Positions 1 through 7,309 of a stretch of 64,000 nt of DNA are shown in pieces. How positions within the stretch are numbered: the stretch's first letter is position 1; every line of letters starts with the position of its first letter. A model generated the notes under the pieces. It was not told where the DNA came from. It did not search any database and worked only from the letters and a program-made list of their open reading frames with translations. The translations under genes and the position numbers were made by a program. The stretch comes from Burkholderia contaminans. GTDB lineage: Bacteria > Pseudomonadota > Gammaproteobacteria > Burkholderiales > Burkholderiaceae. The DNA is taken from positions 1,860,001 to 1,924,000 of the forward strand of contig NZ_CP090640.1 in the NCBI RefSeq assembly GCF_029633825.1, in the 5' to 3' direction.

Positions 1-1918
1 GCGGCCGAGCTGCATCCGGCGCGAGTTGCCGGGCGATTGCTTCAGGTGTCGTGAACAGCGAGAGCCGCCAGTCCCAATAAATGGCGTAACGGAGCAGTAC
101 CCCCGCCGTCAGCATGTCGAGCGATAGGCGGCGTTCGCGCCACGGCTGTTCCAGCGCATCGTGCGTCAGTCCCCAGCCAGCATAAAAGGGCAGACCATAG
201 GTATGGACTTCCTTCCCACGCATCAATGCATCGAAGCCGGCGAGCGACGAGAGCGTATGCAACTCGTCCGTCACGTCGATCAGCGAAATGAGATCCGCGT
301 CCGCATCGACGATGTCCGCGAGGTGTTCTGCATCGACGAGCCCGGCGCGATTGCCGGACAGTACGTCCGGATGCGGTTTGTAAATGATGAATGCGTCCGG
401 TCGGCGAGCACGCACTTCCTTTAACAAGGCTTCCGATGTGGCTATCGTGCCGGTTCCCAGTCGGATCGACGCGTCGTCCGCAACCTGGCCGGCGACGAGT
501 ACCACACGCTTGTCATGAGGGATGTGCCAAGTCGGCGCTTGGCGGCCGAGATTGTATTTCGTGAGGCCGAGCCGCACGATTTCCTGCCTGAGCGCTGCCG
601 CGCGCCGCAATTCCGCTTCGTCGAACGTGGTCTGGTTAAGGATGACGGTCAGGTCGCTCGGACGACTCGCGTCGAAATACAGGCCGCGGCGGTCGATGAC
701 CTGGCTGCACGGTGGCGACATGTCGGAGCCGAGTCCTGTCGAATGGATAAAGCCGTCTTCGATCCGGACATGGGCGACGCCGGCGGGCAGGCCTTCGGCT
801 GACCGCCCCCCCCATATCGCTGCGTGTTCGTCGGTGTGGGTGTCGCGCGGATCCGCGATCCAGCGCAATGTTCCGCCTCCTGCCGACAGGTAGGGCGTGG
901 CGTAAGGCCGCTTCCACCACTGGAAGCGCACGCCGGCCACTTGGCGGAGATCCCCGTATCGGTCGGCTACGGCGTGCTGCAGCTCGACGCAGTCGAGTGC
1001 AGTATCGAGCGTGCCTTGTGTGCCGCGTGCCGGGTCAAGGTAGCGCGCGAGCTGCAGGAAAGCGGCATCGAATAACGCTAATACCGAGGGGCGTGCACGG
1101 CGCTCTGGCATGGCGGTGTGGTCCTGCGTCAGTCCCCAGCCTGCGTAGTAGGGGGTGCCGAACACGTGAACCGGGACGCCGGCCAGAAGCGCCGCCATCC
1201 CTTCAGACGCTCCCAGGACATGGACGGCGTCGGCGCGCCGCAGCACGTCCCGCAAGGAATGCGAGACGTCGAGAATCCTTGCATTCCCGTGCAGTTGCGT
1301 TTTCGTCGAAAGCCAGTTGCCAGCACCTGCATCGGCGGAGCGCAAGACCCAGATGTCTGCATCGGGGTGCGCAGCACATGCCGCATCCACCATCGCAGCA
1401 AAGTTTCGGTCGCGGAGCCTTGCCGGCGTACAAATGTCGACATACGACGTTTCGCGTTCATCGATCAGCACAACGCGCTCGGCACTGCCGGATTCGAGCC
1501 ATGCCTCCGGCAATTCGGTCACCTGATGTCGAATGTGCAACGCGTCGCTATCGAGCACACGGCGCATCAGGTCGCGGCAGCGCTCGTCGGCGTCGGTGAT
1601 GTGCGAGGCCTCGAGCACGCGCTCGAGTGCGGCGACCAGCCCGCCGCGCGCAACCAGATCCGATGGAACACAGAAACACGAAAGAGGCGGGGTATGTGCT
1701 GCGTGGCGGACGAAGACGGGGCCCGGGCATACCGGGTACACGGTACGTCCGATCGATGCAGAAGTTCGGGCAAGCGCGACGCCAAGCCACGAATCGATCC
1801 ACACGAACGGCGACTTTCCGGTCAGCCAGCCGATCATGCGTTGGCCGCGTGCGATTGCACTTGCGTCGAAGGACCGGGGTTCGGACGTCATCGAGTGCTC
1901 GGTGGGTGCTGGAATCAT
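1..1918 (-). CDS. wcbA: KpsC/WcbA-type capsule lipid-linker Kdo transferase, 3' end cut by window edge
   Basis: The frame is open from an ATG at 1918 to the left edge (639 codons), so the C-terminus is missing. Two copies of a Y-A-G-W-G-L-T motif lie at about residues 256-263 and 576-583. A DGFIHSTGLG motif at about 386-397 and a KPHPDV motif sit in the second half. This is the two-lobed layout of the KpsC/LipA/WcbA family. In characterised relatives the two halves are beta-Kdo transferases (GT99/GT107) that build the oligo-Kdo linker on phosphatidylglycerol for ABC-exported capsules. The start codon directly abuts the stop of the upstream glycosyltransferase, so the two are co-translated. 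The symbol follows the Burkholderia pseudomallei capsule I nomenclature and is by family, not by alignment. Confidence 0.85.
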   Translation of the reverse strand, partial: MIPAPTEHSMTSEPRSFDASAIARGQRMIGWLTGKSPFVWIDSWLGVALARTSASIGRTVYPVCPGPVFVRHAAHTPPLSCFCVPSDLVARGGLVAALERVLEASHITDADERCRDLMRRVLDSDALHIRHQVTELPEAWLESGSAERVVLIDERETSYVDICTPARLRDRNFAAMVDAACAAHPDADIWVLRSADAGAGNWLSTKTQLHGNARILDVSHSLRDVLRRADAVHVLGASEGMAALLAGVPVHVFGTPYYAGWGLTQDHTAMPERRARPSVLALFDAAFLQLARYLDPARGTQGTLDTALDCVELQHAVADRYGDLRQVAGVRFQWWKRPYATPYLSAGGGTLRWIADPRDTHTDEHAAIWGGRSAEGLPAGVAHVRIEDGFIHSTGLGSDMSPPCSQVIDRRGLYFDASRPSDLTVILNQTTFDEAELRRAAALRQEIVRLGLTKYNLGRQAPTWHIPHDKRVVLVAGQVADDASIRLGTGTIATSEALLKEVRARRPDAFIIYKPHPDVLSGNRAGLVDAEHLADIVDADADLISLIDVTDELHTLSSLAGFDALMRGKEVHTYGLPFYAGWGLTHDALEQPWRERRLSLDMLTAGVLLRYAIYWDWRLSLFTTPEAIARQLAPDAARP

Positions 1919-3136
1919 TTACCGAAGCGAATCGAGGAAGCCATCGATGCGATCGAAGTGCTCGGCCCAGGTCGGCGCTTGAAAGCGCCCGATCCGCGTG
2001 AGCTGATTCGCACGCTCGCTGCTGTCCGAGTGAGCGTACTCGCGAATCCGTGCAAGCCATCCCGGCCCGTCGAGCGGGTCGAGATAATCTGGAATATCGG
2101 AAGCGATCTCGTGAAAGACCGGCAAGTCGCTGGCGAGCACGGGCACGCCCAGCATTAGCGCTTCGACGAGCGGCATCCCGTAGCCTTCGGCGAACGACGG
2201 GAAGACGAGCGATCGTGCATGCTGCAACCACGCATGCAGTCGTTCGTCGCTGCAATCCGATTCTTCGATGACCGCACCGCGAATCGTTGTGCAGCGCTCC
2301 AGCATATCGACGACGTTCTCGCATTCCCAGCCGCGTCGACCGATGACCACGAGCTTGGGGGCGGTTTCCCCCATCTGTTCGACCAGGCGCCGCCAGACGT
2401 GCAGGATGAACCAGTGGTTCTTGCGCGGCTCGATCGTACTGAGCATCACGAAGTACGGGCCATCGATCGGAGCCGGGCTCGGTGGATGAGGTTCCACGGC
2501 GGGTGCGAGTGGAGCGACGACGACCGGCGGCAGCGGCAGCGATGCTTGCCGGGCCTCGTTCGCCAATTCGTCGTAGGTCGCCTGTGAATTGCTGATCAGG
2601 CCACTCGCATGTCGGAGTGCTGTATGGATGCGGGCACGATGCGATGCGTCCACGCCAGGGCGGCAATACTCCGCATGCGTCAGCGGAATCAGATCGTGGA
2701 CCATGAAGACCGAGCGCGCGTTGCGTTGCGCCATCGCTCGATAATATCGGGTGAACTCCATCCCGTTGTGACTTGTATGCAACAAAATTGCGCGATCGAA
2801 TGTTGCCGATCGAAGCCCGTTTAGCAACGCGGAAGCAACTATTCTGCGCAGCGCCCATCGGTCTCGATCGGACGACAGCAGCAACGAGAATGTCTTCTGC
2901 GAGTCTTTTTCCGTTAAAACGACGGAAAAACCGCGTTCGCTCAGGACTGCGCGTGCACGGTCCCCATATCGACGGATGTAAGCCAGTCCAACTCTGTCTA
3001 CCCCGGTGGGGATCAGGCCGTCATAAAATCGGGTGGCAAGACGAGTGACGTCTAGAAGTATTTGTGTCACGCAGGTGCAATGTGGTTGTGCGCGGAAATG
3101 AAAAATGTTTCCGTTTGCCGAAGCCTGACGGCTCAT
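1919..3136 (-). CDS. wcbB: GT4-family glycosyltransferase (WcbB-like)
   Basis: A 405-residue GT-B glycosyltransferase. It has a typical N-terminus (ILLDVTRLATR), a middle STIEPRKNH motif and a C-terminal PSFAEGYGMPLVEAL nucleotide-sugar-binding motif with the E-x7-E spacing of GT4 enzymes. It probably transfers mannose or a related sugar to the capsule chain on the cytoplasmic face; the sugar is inferred only. The frame stays open to 3274. I chose the ATG at 3136 because the upstream residues are unlike the family; a GTG at 3070 is also possible. It is co-oriented with and abuts the kpsC-like gene, and diverges from the export genes, as wcbB lies beside wcbA and the export genes in B. pseudomallei. 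Confidence 0.8.
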   Translation of the reverse strand: MSRQASANGNIFHFRAQPHCTCVTQILLDVTRLATRFYDGLIPTGVDRVGLAYIRRYGDRARAVLSERGFSVVLTEKDSQKTFSLLLSSDRDRWALRRIVASALLNGLRSATFDRAILLHTSHNGMEFTRYYRAMAQRNARSVFMVHDLIPLTHAEYCRPGVDASHRARIHTALRHASGLISNSQATYDELANEARQASLPLPPVVVAPLAPAVEPHPPSPAPIDGPYFVMLSTIEPRKNHWFILHVWRRLVEQMGETAPKLVVIGRRGWECENVVDMLERCTTIRGAVIEESDCSDERLHAWLQHARSLVFPSFAEGYGMPLVEALMLGVPVLASDLPVFHEIASDIPDYLDPLDGPGWLARIREYAHSDSSERANQLTRIGRFQAPTWAEHFDRIDGFLDSLR

Positions 3137-3504
3137 GCAACAATTCCGCCGGGTAATTCTATGGCATCTCGCATCGCGGGACAATTCGCGCGCGCGTCTA
3201 TTGGTCAGCACAAATGCGGGGCATGCCAAACAATTAAAGCTTGATGTCAGATTTACCGATTCGTTCGCGCCCATGCGCGCGGCAGCAATGGACTATTGAG
3301 ATCGCCCCTGTTTGTACCTGACCGGCTCGCTCCTGAGCCGGCTGAGGATTCGGCTGAGCGCAAGCCAGGGCCGCTGGACGGTGAAAAACCGAGGGAGCCT
3401 GAAGGGCGTCCATCGGGGTTTCGGACGCGCCATGCCGGTAATTTCCCGGTACATCTTACATTGTGCGGTAAAATCCGGCGGCCTTTGAATGACTGGATTG
3501 TTAA
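3137..3504. promoter_or_regulatory. Divergent intergenic region between the wcbBA-like and wcbCD-wzm-wzt transcription units
   Basis: No convincing gene lies here. The region must hold promoters for both directions. A perfect 7-bp inverted repeat (CCGGCTC at 3322-3328 and GAGCCGG at 3335-3341, 6-nt loop) could be a leader hairpin or a protein-binding site. I found no good consensus -35/-10 pair. The sequence around 3440-3504, just before the lipoprotein start, is comparatively AT-rich. I saw no JUMPstart/ops-like element. Confidence 0.45.
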
Positions 3505-4689
3505 ATGCAGAGTTTAAAATGCAGTGTATGGTTGGCTGCTGCCATTGGCGGCACCATTGGCTTGGCTGCGTGTGGATCCATTCCCACGTCCGGGCCGAGT
3601 CGTTCCGAGATTAATGCCAGTGGTGCCGGCACAAATCAAGTCAGTTCGCAAGGAATCCAGGTTGTTGATGTGACCGATCAGGTGGCGCGGCAACTCTATG
3701 CTGGCCGCAAAAGTACGGACTTTGCCGCGGCCTTAGGCGACAACTCGGCATTTCAGCAGCAGTTGGGTGTGGGTGACGTGGTGGAGGTGTCGATCTGGGA
3801 AGCACCGCCTGCGACTTTGTTTGGTGGTGGTACGGGTGACGCCCCGACGCCCAGTGGTGTACCAACTGGTGCGCGGCTGACCAAGTTGCCGACACAAGTG
3901 ATCGACGGGAACGGCAACATTCATGTGCCGTTCGTTGGCGCCATCAAGGCAACGGGCCGTTCGCCAAGCCAGTTGCAAGCCTATATCGCAGCGCGTCTCA
4001 AGAATATCGCGCATGACCCACAGGTTCTGGTGCAACTGGCGCGAAACGAAACCTCATATGTCACCGTGGTGGGAGACGTATCGAGCAGCACGCGCATGCA
4101 ACTGAGTGCGCGCGGCGAACGCGTGCTCGACGCGCTCGCCGCGGCAGGTGGCACGAAGCAGCCGATCAACAAGACCATGATTCAGGTGACGCGCGGGGAA
4201 ACCGTCGCGTTGGAACCGCTCGAAACGGTGATCCGCGACCCGCGTCAGAATGTACCGCTGAAGGCAGGTGACGTTGTCACCGCACTGTTCCAGCCCTACA
4301 GCTTTACCGCGTTTGGTGCGACCGGCAAGAACGAGGAAATCAATTTCGAGGCGCAGGGCATTACGCTGGCGCAGGCGTTGGCGCGAGCGGGTGGCCTGCA
4401 AGACTCGCGTTCAGACGCACAGGGCGTATTCATTTTCCGGTTGGAAGATCAGCAGGCGCTGAAGTGGCCCAATCAGCCGGTACGAACGACGGCAAATGGC
4501 AAAGTCCCGGTTATCTATCACATTAATCTGAAGGACCCTGATTCGTTCTTCGTGGCGCAGAGTTTCATGATGGACAACAAGGACGTCCTCTATGTTTCCA
4601 ATGCGCCGGTGGCCGAGTTGCAGAAAGTGCTGAACCTCGTGTTCTCCGTTGCCTACCCGATCGTGTCCGGTGTTCAGACGTTCAAATAA
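3505..4689 (+). CDS. wcbC: Outer-membrane capsule export lipoprotein (KpsD/CtrA/BexD/WcbC family)
   Basis: A 394-residue secreted lipoprotein. The N-terminal hydrophobic segment ends in a lipobox (GLAAC, Cys23). A polysaccharide export domain follows (LGVGDVVEVSIWE at about 90), then SLBB-like segments around 190-260 and a C-terminal region. It matches the outer-membrane polysaccharide export family that forms the channel for capsule translocated by the ABC exporter. It is first in the rightward unit, 2 nt before the inner-membrane partner. A second ATG lies a few codons downstream, but the first gives a better signal peptide. Family assignment is firm; the symbol is by locus analogy. Confidence 0.88.
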   Translation: MQSLKCSVWLAAAIGGTIGLAACGSIPTSGPSRSEINASGAGTNQVSSQGIQVVDVTDQVARQLYAGRKSTDFAAALGDNSAFQQQLGVGDVVEVSIWEAPPATLFGGGTGDAPTPSGVPTGARLTKLPTQVIDGNGNIHVPFVGAIKATGRSPSQLQAYIAARLKNIAHDPQVLVQLARNETSYVTVVGDVSSSTRMQLSARGERVLDALAAAGGTKQPINKTMIQVTRGETVALEPLETVIRDPRQNVPLKAGDVVTALFQPYSFTAFGATGKNEEINFEAQGITLAQALARAGGLQDSRSDAQGVFIFRLEDQQALKWPNQPVRTTANGKVPVIYHINLKDPDSFFVAQSFMMDNKDVLYVSNAPVAELQKVLNLVFSVAYPIVSGVQTFK

Positions 4690-4691
4690 CT

Positions 4692-5798
4692 ATGAAATTT
4701 TTGAAGCGTATTAACCGTTTGTTTTTGATAACAGTCCTTATACCGACCGGTATCGCGATTATTTATTTTGGAATTATTGCTAGCGATGAGTATACGTCGG
4801 TCAGTAGTTTCTTGATTCGCAGCCCGCAACAAGCAAGTGTCTCAGGGTTGGGCGGGTTGCTGAAAGGCGTCGGGGGATTTTCTCAGCCGGAAGGAAGTGC
4901 CTACACGGTTCAGAAGTACATTCTCTCCCGTGATGCAATGATGGTGCTGAACAAAGAGCAAAAAATTAAGTCGGAGTTTCAAAGTGGCTCGATTGATTTG
5001 ATTAACAGATTTTCTGTGTTTGGGTTGAATGATAGCCTGGAAGAATTCTATCTCTACTATGGAAAGAAAATCGTCGATGCAAAAGTCGATACCGACTCTC
5101 CGATTGTAACATTGAGCACCAATGCGTACGACGCACATCTCGCCTGGAGTATGAATAAGCGTCTGTTGGAGCTAAGTGAGCGGATTGTCAATCAAATGAA
5201 CGCACGTGCCCGAGCAGATCTGATTAATACCGCCCAGCACGACGTCGACGTTGCCAAAGAAAATGATCGTATCGCTACATTGGCATTGGCACGGTATCGG
5301 AACAACGCAGGTGTCATCGATCCTGAGCGCCAATCCACAATTCCGTTGCAGCAGGTTGGAAAGCTTCAGGACGATTTGATTGCCACCCGTGTGCAGATTG
5401 CACAAATGGAACGGCTATCGCCGGCCAACCCTGGGCTGCCGACTCTGCGCGATCGTGCAAAGCTACTGCAACAAGCAATCGATCAAGTGAGCCAGCATGT
5501 TGCCGGTTCTCCGGGCGGTTCGTTGGCCAGCAAGGCCGCAGAGTTTCAGCGCCTGACGCTGGAGAAGGACGTTGCCGACAAAATTCTTGCCGGCGCTATA
5601 ACTTTGTTGGATCAAGCCCGTGTTGAGGCAGAGCGGAAGCAACTCTATCTTGAGCGGATTTCCGAGCCTAGTCTGCCGGATCAGGCTATGAACCCGCGTC
5701 GCGGCCGCGCCATTCTCGCGACTTTCCTGCTCGGTTTGATTTTGTGGGGTGTGTTGACCATCGTGATCGGCGGGGTGAAAGAGCACTATGACCGCTGA
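4692..5798 (+). CDS. wcbD: Capsule export inner-membrane/periplasmic protein (KpsE/CtrB/WcbD family)
   Basis: A 368-residue polysaccharide co-polymerase of the PCP-3 type. It has one N-terminal membrane segment (about residues 7-30), a long periplasmic region rich in heptad-like helix (about 160-320) and a C-terminal membrane segment (about 343-363) after a proline-containing stretch (SEPSLPDQAMNPRR). It links the inner-membrane ABC transporter to the outer-membrane channel. The gene starts 2 nt after wcbC and overlaps the next gene by 11 nt, so translation is coupled. From here the DNA becomes visibly more AT-rich than the flanks. Confidence 0.87.
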   Translation: MKFLKRINRLFLITVLIPTGIAIIYFGIIASDEYTSVSSFLIRSPQQASVSGLGGLLKGVGGFSQPEGSAYTVQKYILSRDAMMVLNKEQKIKSEFQSGSIDLINRFSVFGLNDSLEEFYLYYGKKIVDAKVDTDSPIVTLSTNAYDAHLAWSMNKRLLELSERIVNQMNARARADLINTAQHDVDVAKENDRIATLALARYRNNAGVIDPERQSTIPLQQVGKLQDDLIATRVQIAQMERLSPANPGLPTLRDRAKLLQQAIDQVSQHVAGSPGGSLASKAAEFQRLTLEKDVADKILAGAITLLDQARVEAERKQLYLERISEPSLPDQAMNPRRGRAILATFLLGLILWGVLTIVIGGVKEHYDR

Positions 5799-6582
5799 TT
5801 TCCGTCCGCCGACGTTCCGGGAGCAATTGGGAATCCAAGTCCGGGTCATCTGGGCGCTAGTCATGCGCGAGATGATCACTCGCTTTGGCAGAGAAGGGCT
5901 CGGCGTGCTATGGATGATGGCGGAGCCTGCTATGTTTGTGGTCGGTGTAATGATCATCTTTAGTCATACCGATACGCATGCAAAATATTCGGTGGCTGAA
6001 TATTTGGCTGTCAGTTATCCGACGCTGTTGTTTTGGCGTAATACCACCGGGCGGTTAATAAAGGCTATTGAATACAATCGCACTTTGTTGCACTACAATC
6101 CGATTCGCCCGATCGATATTTTGTATTCGCGTATAATTTTGGAGTTTGCGGGTGGCACGGCTGCATTTATCGTATTGTATATAGTATTCGTGGTGGTTGG
6201 TATCTGTCAGCTTCCGGCCGATTTGCTTGACATGATCCTCGGATTCTTATTGATACTTTGGTTTTCGTTTAACTTCGTTTTGACCATGGTTGCGCTGTCT
6301 GAGCTAAGTGAGACGATCGAGAGGGTGTCGCACGTTATTCTTTATTTGATGTTGCCATTCACTGGGGTTTTTCTCCCTACGTACGTTCTGCCTCCGCAAA
6401 TAGCTGAAATGTTGACGTATTTCCCTTTGGTGGATGCAGTTGAGTATTTCCATCATGGATATTATGGTTCGCGTATGTCGACGTTGTATTATCTTGATTA
6501 CACGGTCATAGTGTTGGCGTTCTTTACACTCTTTTCGCTCTCGATGGCTCATTTTGCCATTCGGCGCGTGCAATTAAACTGA
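5788..6582 (+). CDS. wzm: Capsule ABC transporter permease (KpsM/CtrC/Wzm)
   Basis: A 264-residue integral membrane protein with about six hydrophobic segments, of the ABC-2 type polysaccharide exporter permease family. The N-terminal cytoplasmic stretch contains the family's characteristic ALVMREMITRFGREGLG segment. With the next gene it forms the inner-membrane pump that moves finished, lipid-linked capsule polysaccharide to the periplasm. Its start lies inside wcbD and its stop is 8 nt before the ATPase gene. B. pseudomallei names this wzm2 in its capsule I locus. The length is normal for the family. Confidence 0.88.
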   Translation: MTADFRPPTFREQLGIQVRVIWALVMREMITRFGREGLGVLWMMAEPAMFVVGVMIIFSHTDTHAKYSVAEYLAVSYPTLLFWRNTTGRLIKAIEYNRTLLHYNPIRPIDILYSRIILEFAGGTAAFIVLYIVFVVVGICQLPADLLDMILGFLLILWFSFNFVLTMVALSELSETIERVSHVILYLMLPFTGVFLPTYVLPPQIAEMLTYFPLVDAVEYFHHGYYGSRMSTLYYLDYTVIVLAFFTLFSLSMAHFAIRRVQLN

Positions 6583-6590
6583 GGTTCAGT

Positions 6591-7244
6591 ATGATTGAAT
6601 TGCGCAATGTGCATAAGCGTTATCCGATCCATCACGGACGCTCGCATCGGGAGATACTCAAAGGCATCAATTTGCGTATTCAGGCGGGGGAGCGATGGGG
6701 AATTCTTGGGCGCAATGGTGCAGGGAAATCGACACTGATTCGTATTATTAGCGGCGCAGATCGCCCCCATTCTGGCGAAGTCATCAAGACAATGTCGGTG
6801 TCATGGCCATTGGCATTTGGCGGCACATTTCAAGGTAGCTTGACTGGTAAAGATAATGTGCGCTTGGTTTCTCGGGTTTACAACACGGATTATCGGAAAA
6901 TGCTCGCGTTGGTCGAGGATTTTGCCGAGCTCGGTGGGTATCTCAATGAGCCAGTAAAGTCGTATTCGTCGGGGATGGCTTCGCGATTGGCGTTTGCTAT
7001 TTCGATGTCGATCGAATTTGATTGCTTTTTGATCGATGAGGCTATGTCGGTTGGGGATCACCGTTTCCATCAGAAGTGCAATCACGAATTGTTTGAAAAG
7101 CGTGGCGATCGCGCAATGATTATTGTTGCGCACCAAACGGACTTGATTAGAAATCATTGCAGTCACGCGGCCGTTTTGGAGAATGGGGTTTTAAAGATAT
7201 GCGAAACGGTAGATGAGGCGATTCAAATTTACGAATCGCTTTAG
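6591..7244 (+). CDS. wzt: Capsule ABC transporter ATPase (KpsT/CtrD/Wzt)
   Basis: A 217-residue ABC ATPase. It shows Walker A (GRNGAGKST, about residues 40-48), an ABC signature of the polysaccharide type (SSGMASRLAF, about 123) and Walker B (CFLIDEAMSVGD, about 143). It has no extra C-terminal carbohydrate-binding domain of the kind found in the O-antigen Wzt that recognises a modified chain end. It is therefore of the short KpsT class, which matters for the methyltransferase downstream. It belongs to the wcbC-wcbD-wzm-wzt operon. A weak hairpin (7267-7285) and a 65-nt gap separate it from the glycosyltransferase that follows. Confidence 0.9.
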   Translation: MIELRNVHKRYPIHHGRSHREILKGINLRIQAGERWGILGRNGAGKSTLIRIISGADRPHSGEVIKTMSVSWPLAFGGTFQGSLTGKDNVRLVSRVYNTDYRKMLALVEDFAELGGYLNEPVKSYSSGMASRLAFAISMSIEFDCFLIDEAMSVGDHRFHQKCNHELFEKRGDRAMIIVAHQTDLIRNHCSHAAVLENGVLKICETVDEAIQIYESL

Positions 7245-7309
7245 TGTGCATGATTGATTTTTTGAGATCCCGCTGCTTTCGGGATAAAACATACTAAGAA
7301 GGTGAGAGG

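Noticed and set aside
868..2158. Plus-strand frames over the kpsC-like and wcbB-like genes
   Set aside because: They oppose two genes with clear glycosyltransferase motifs.
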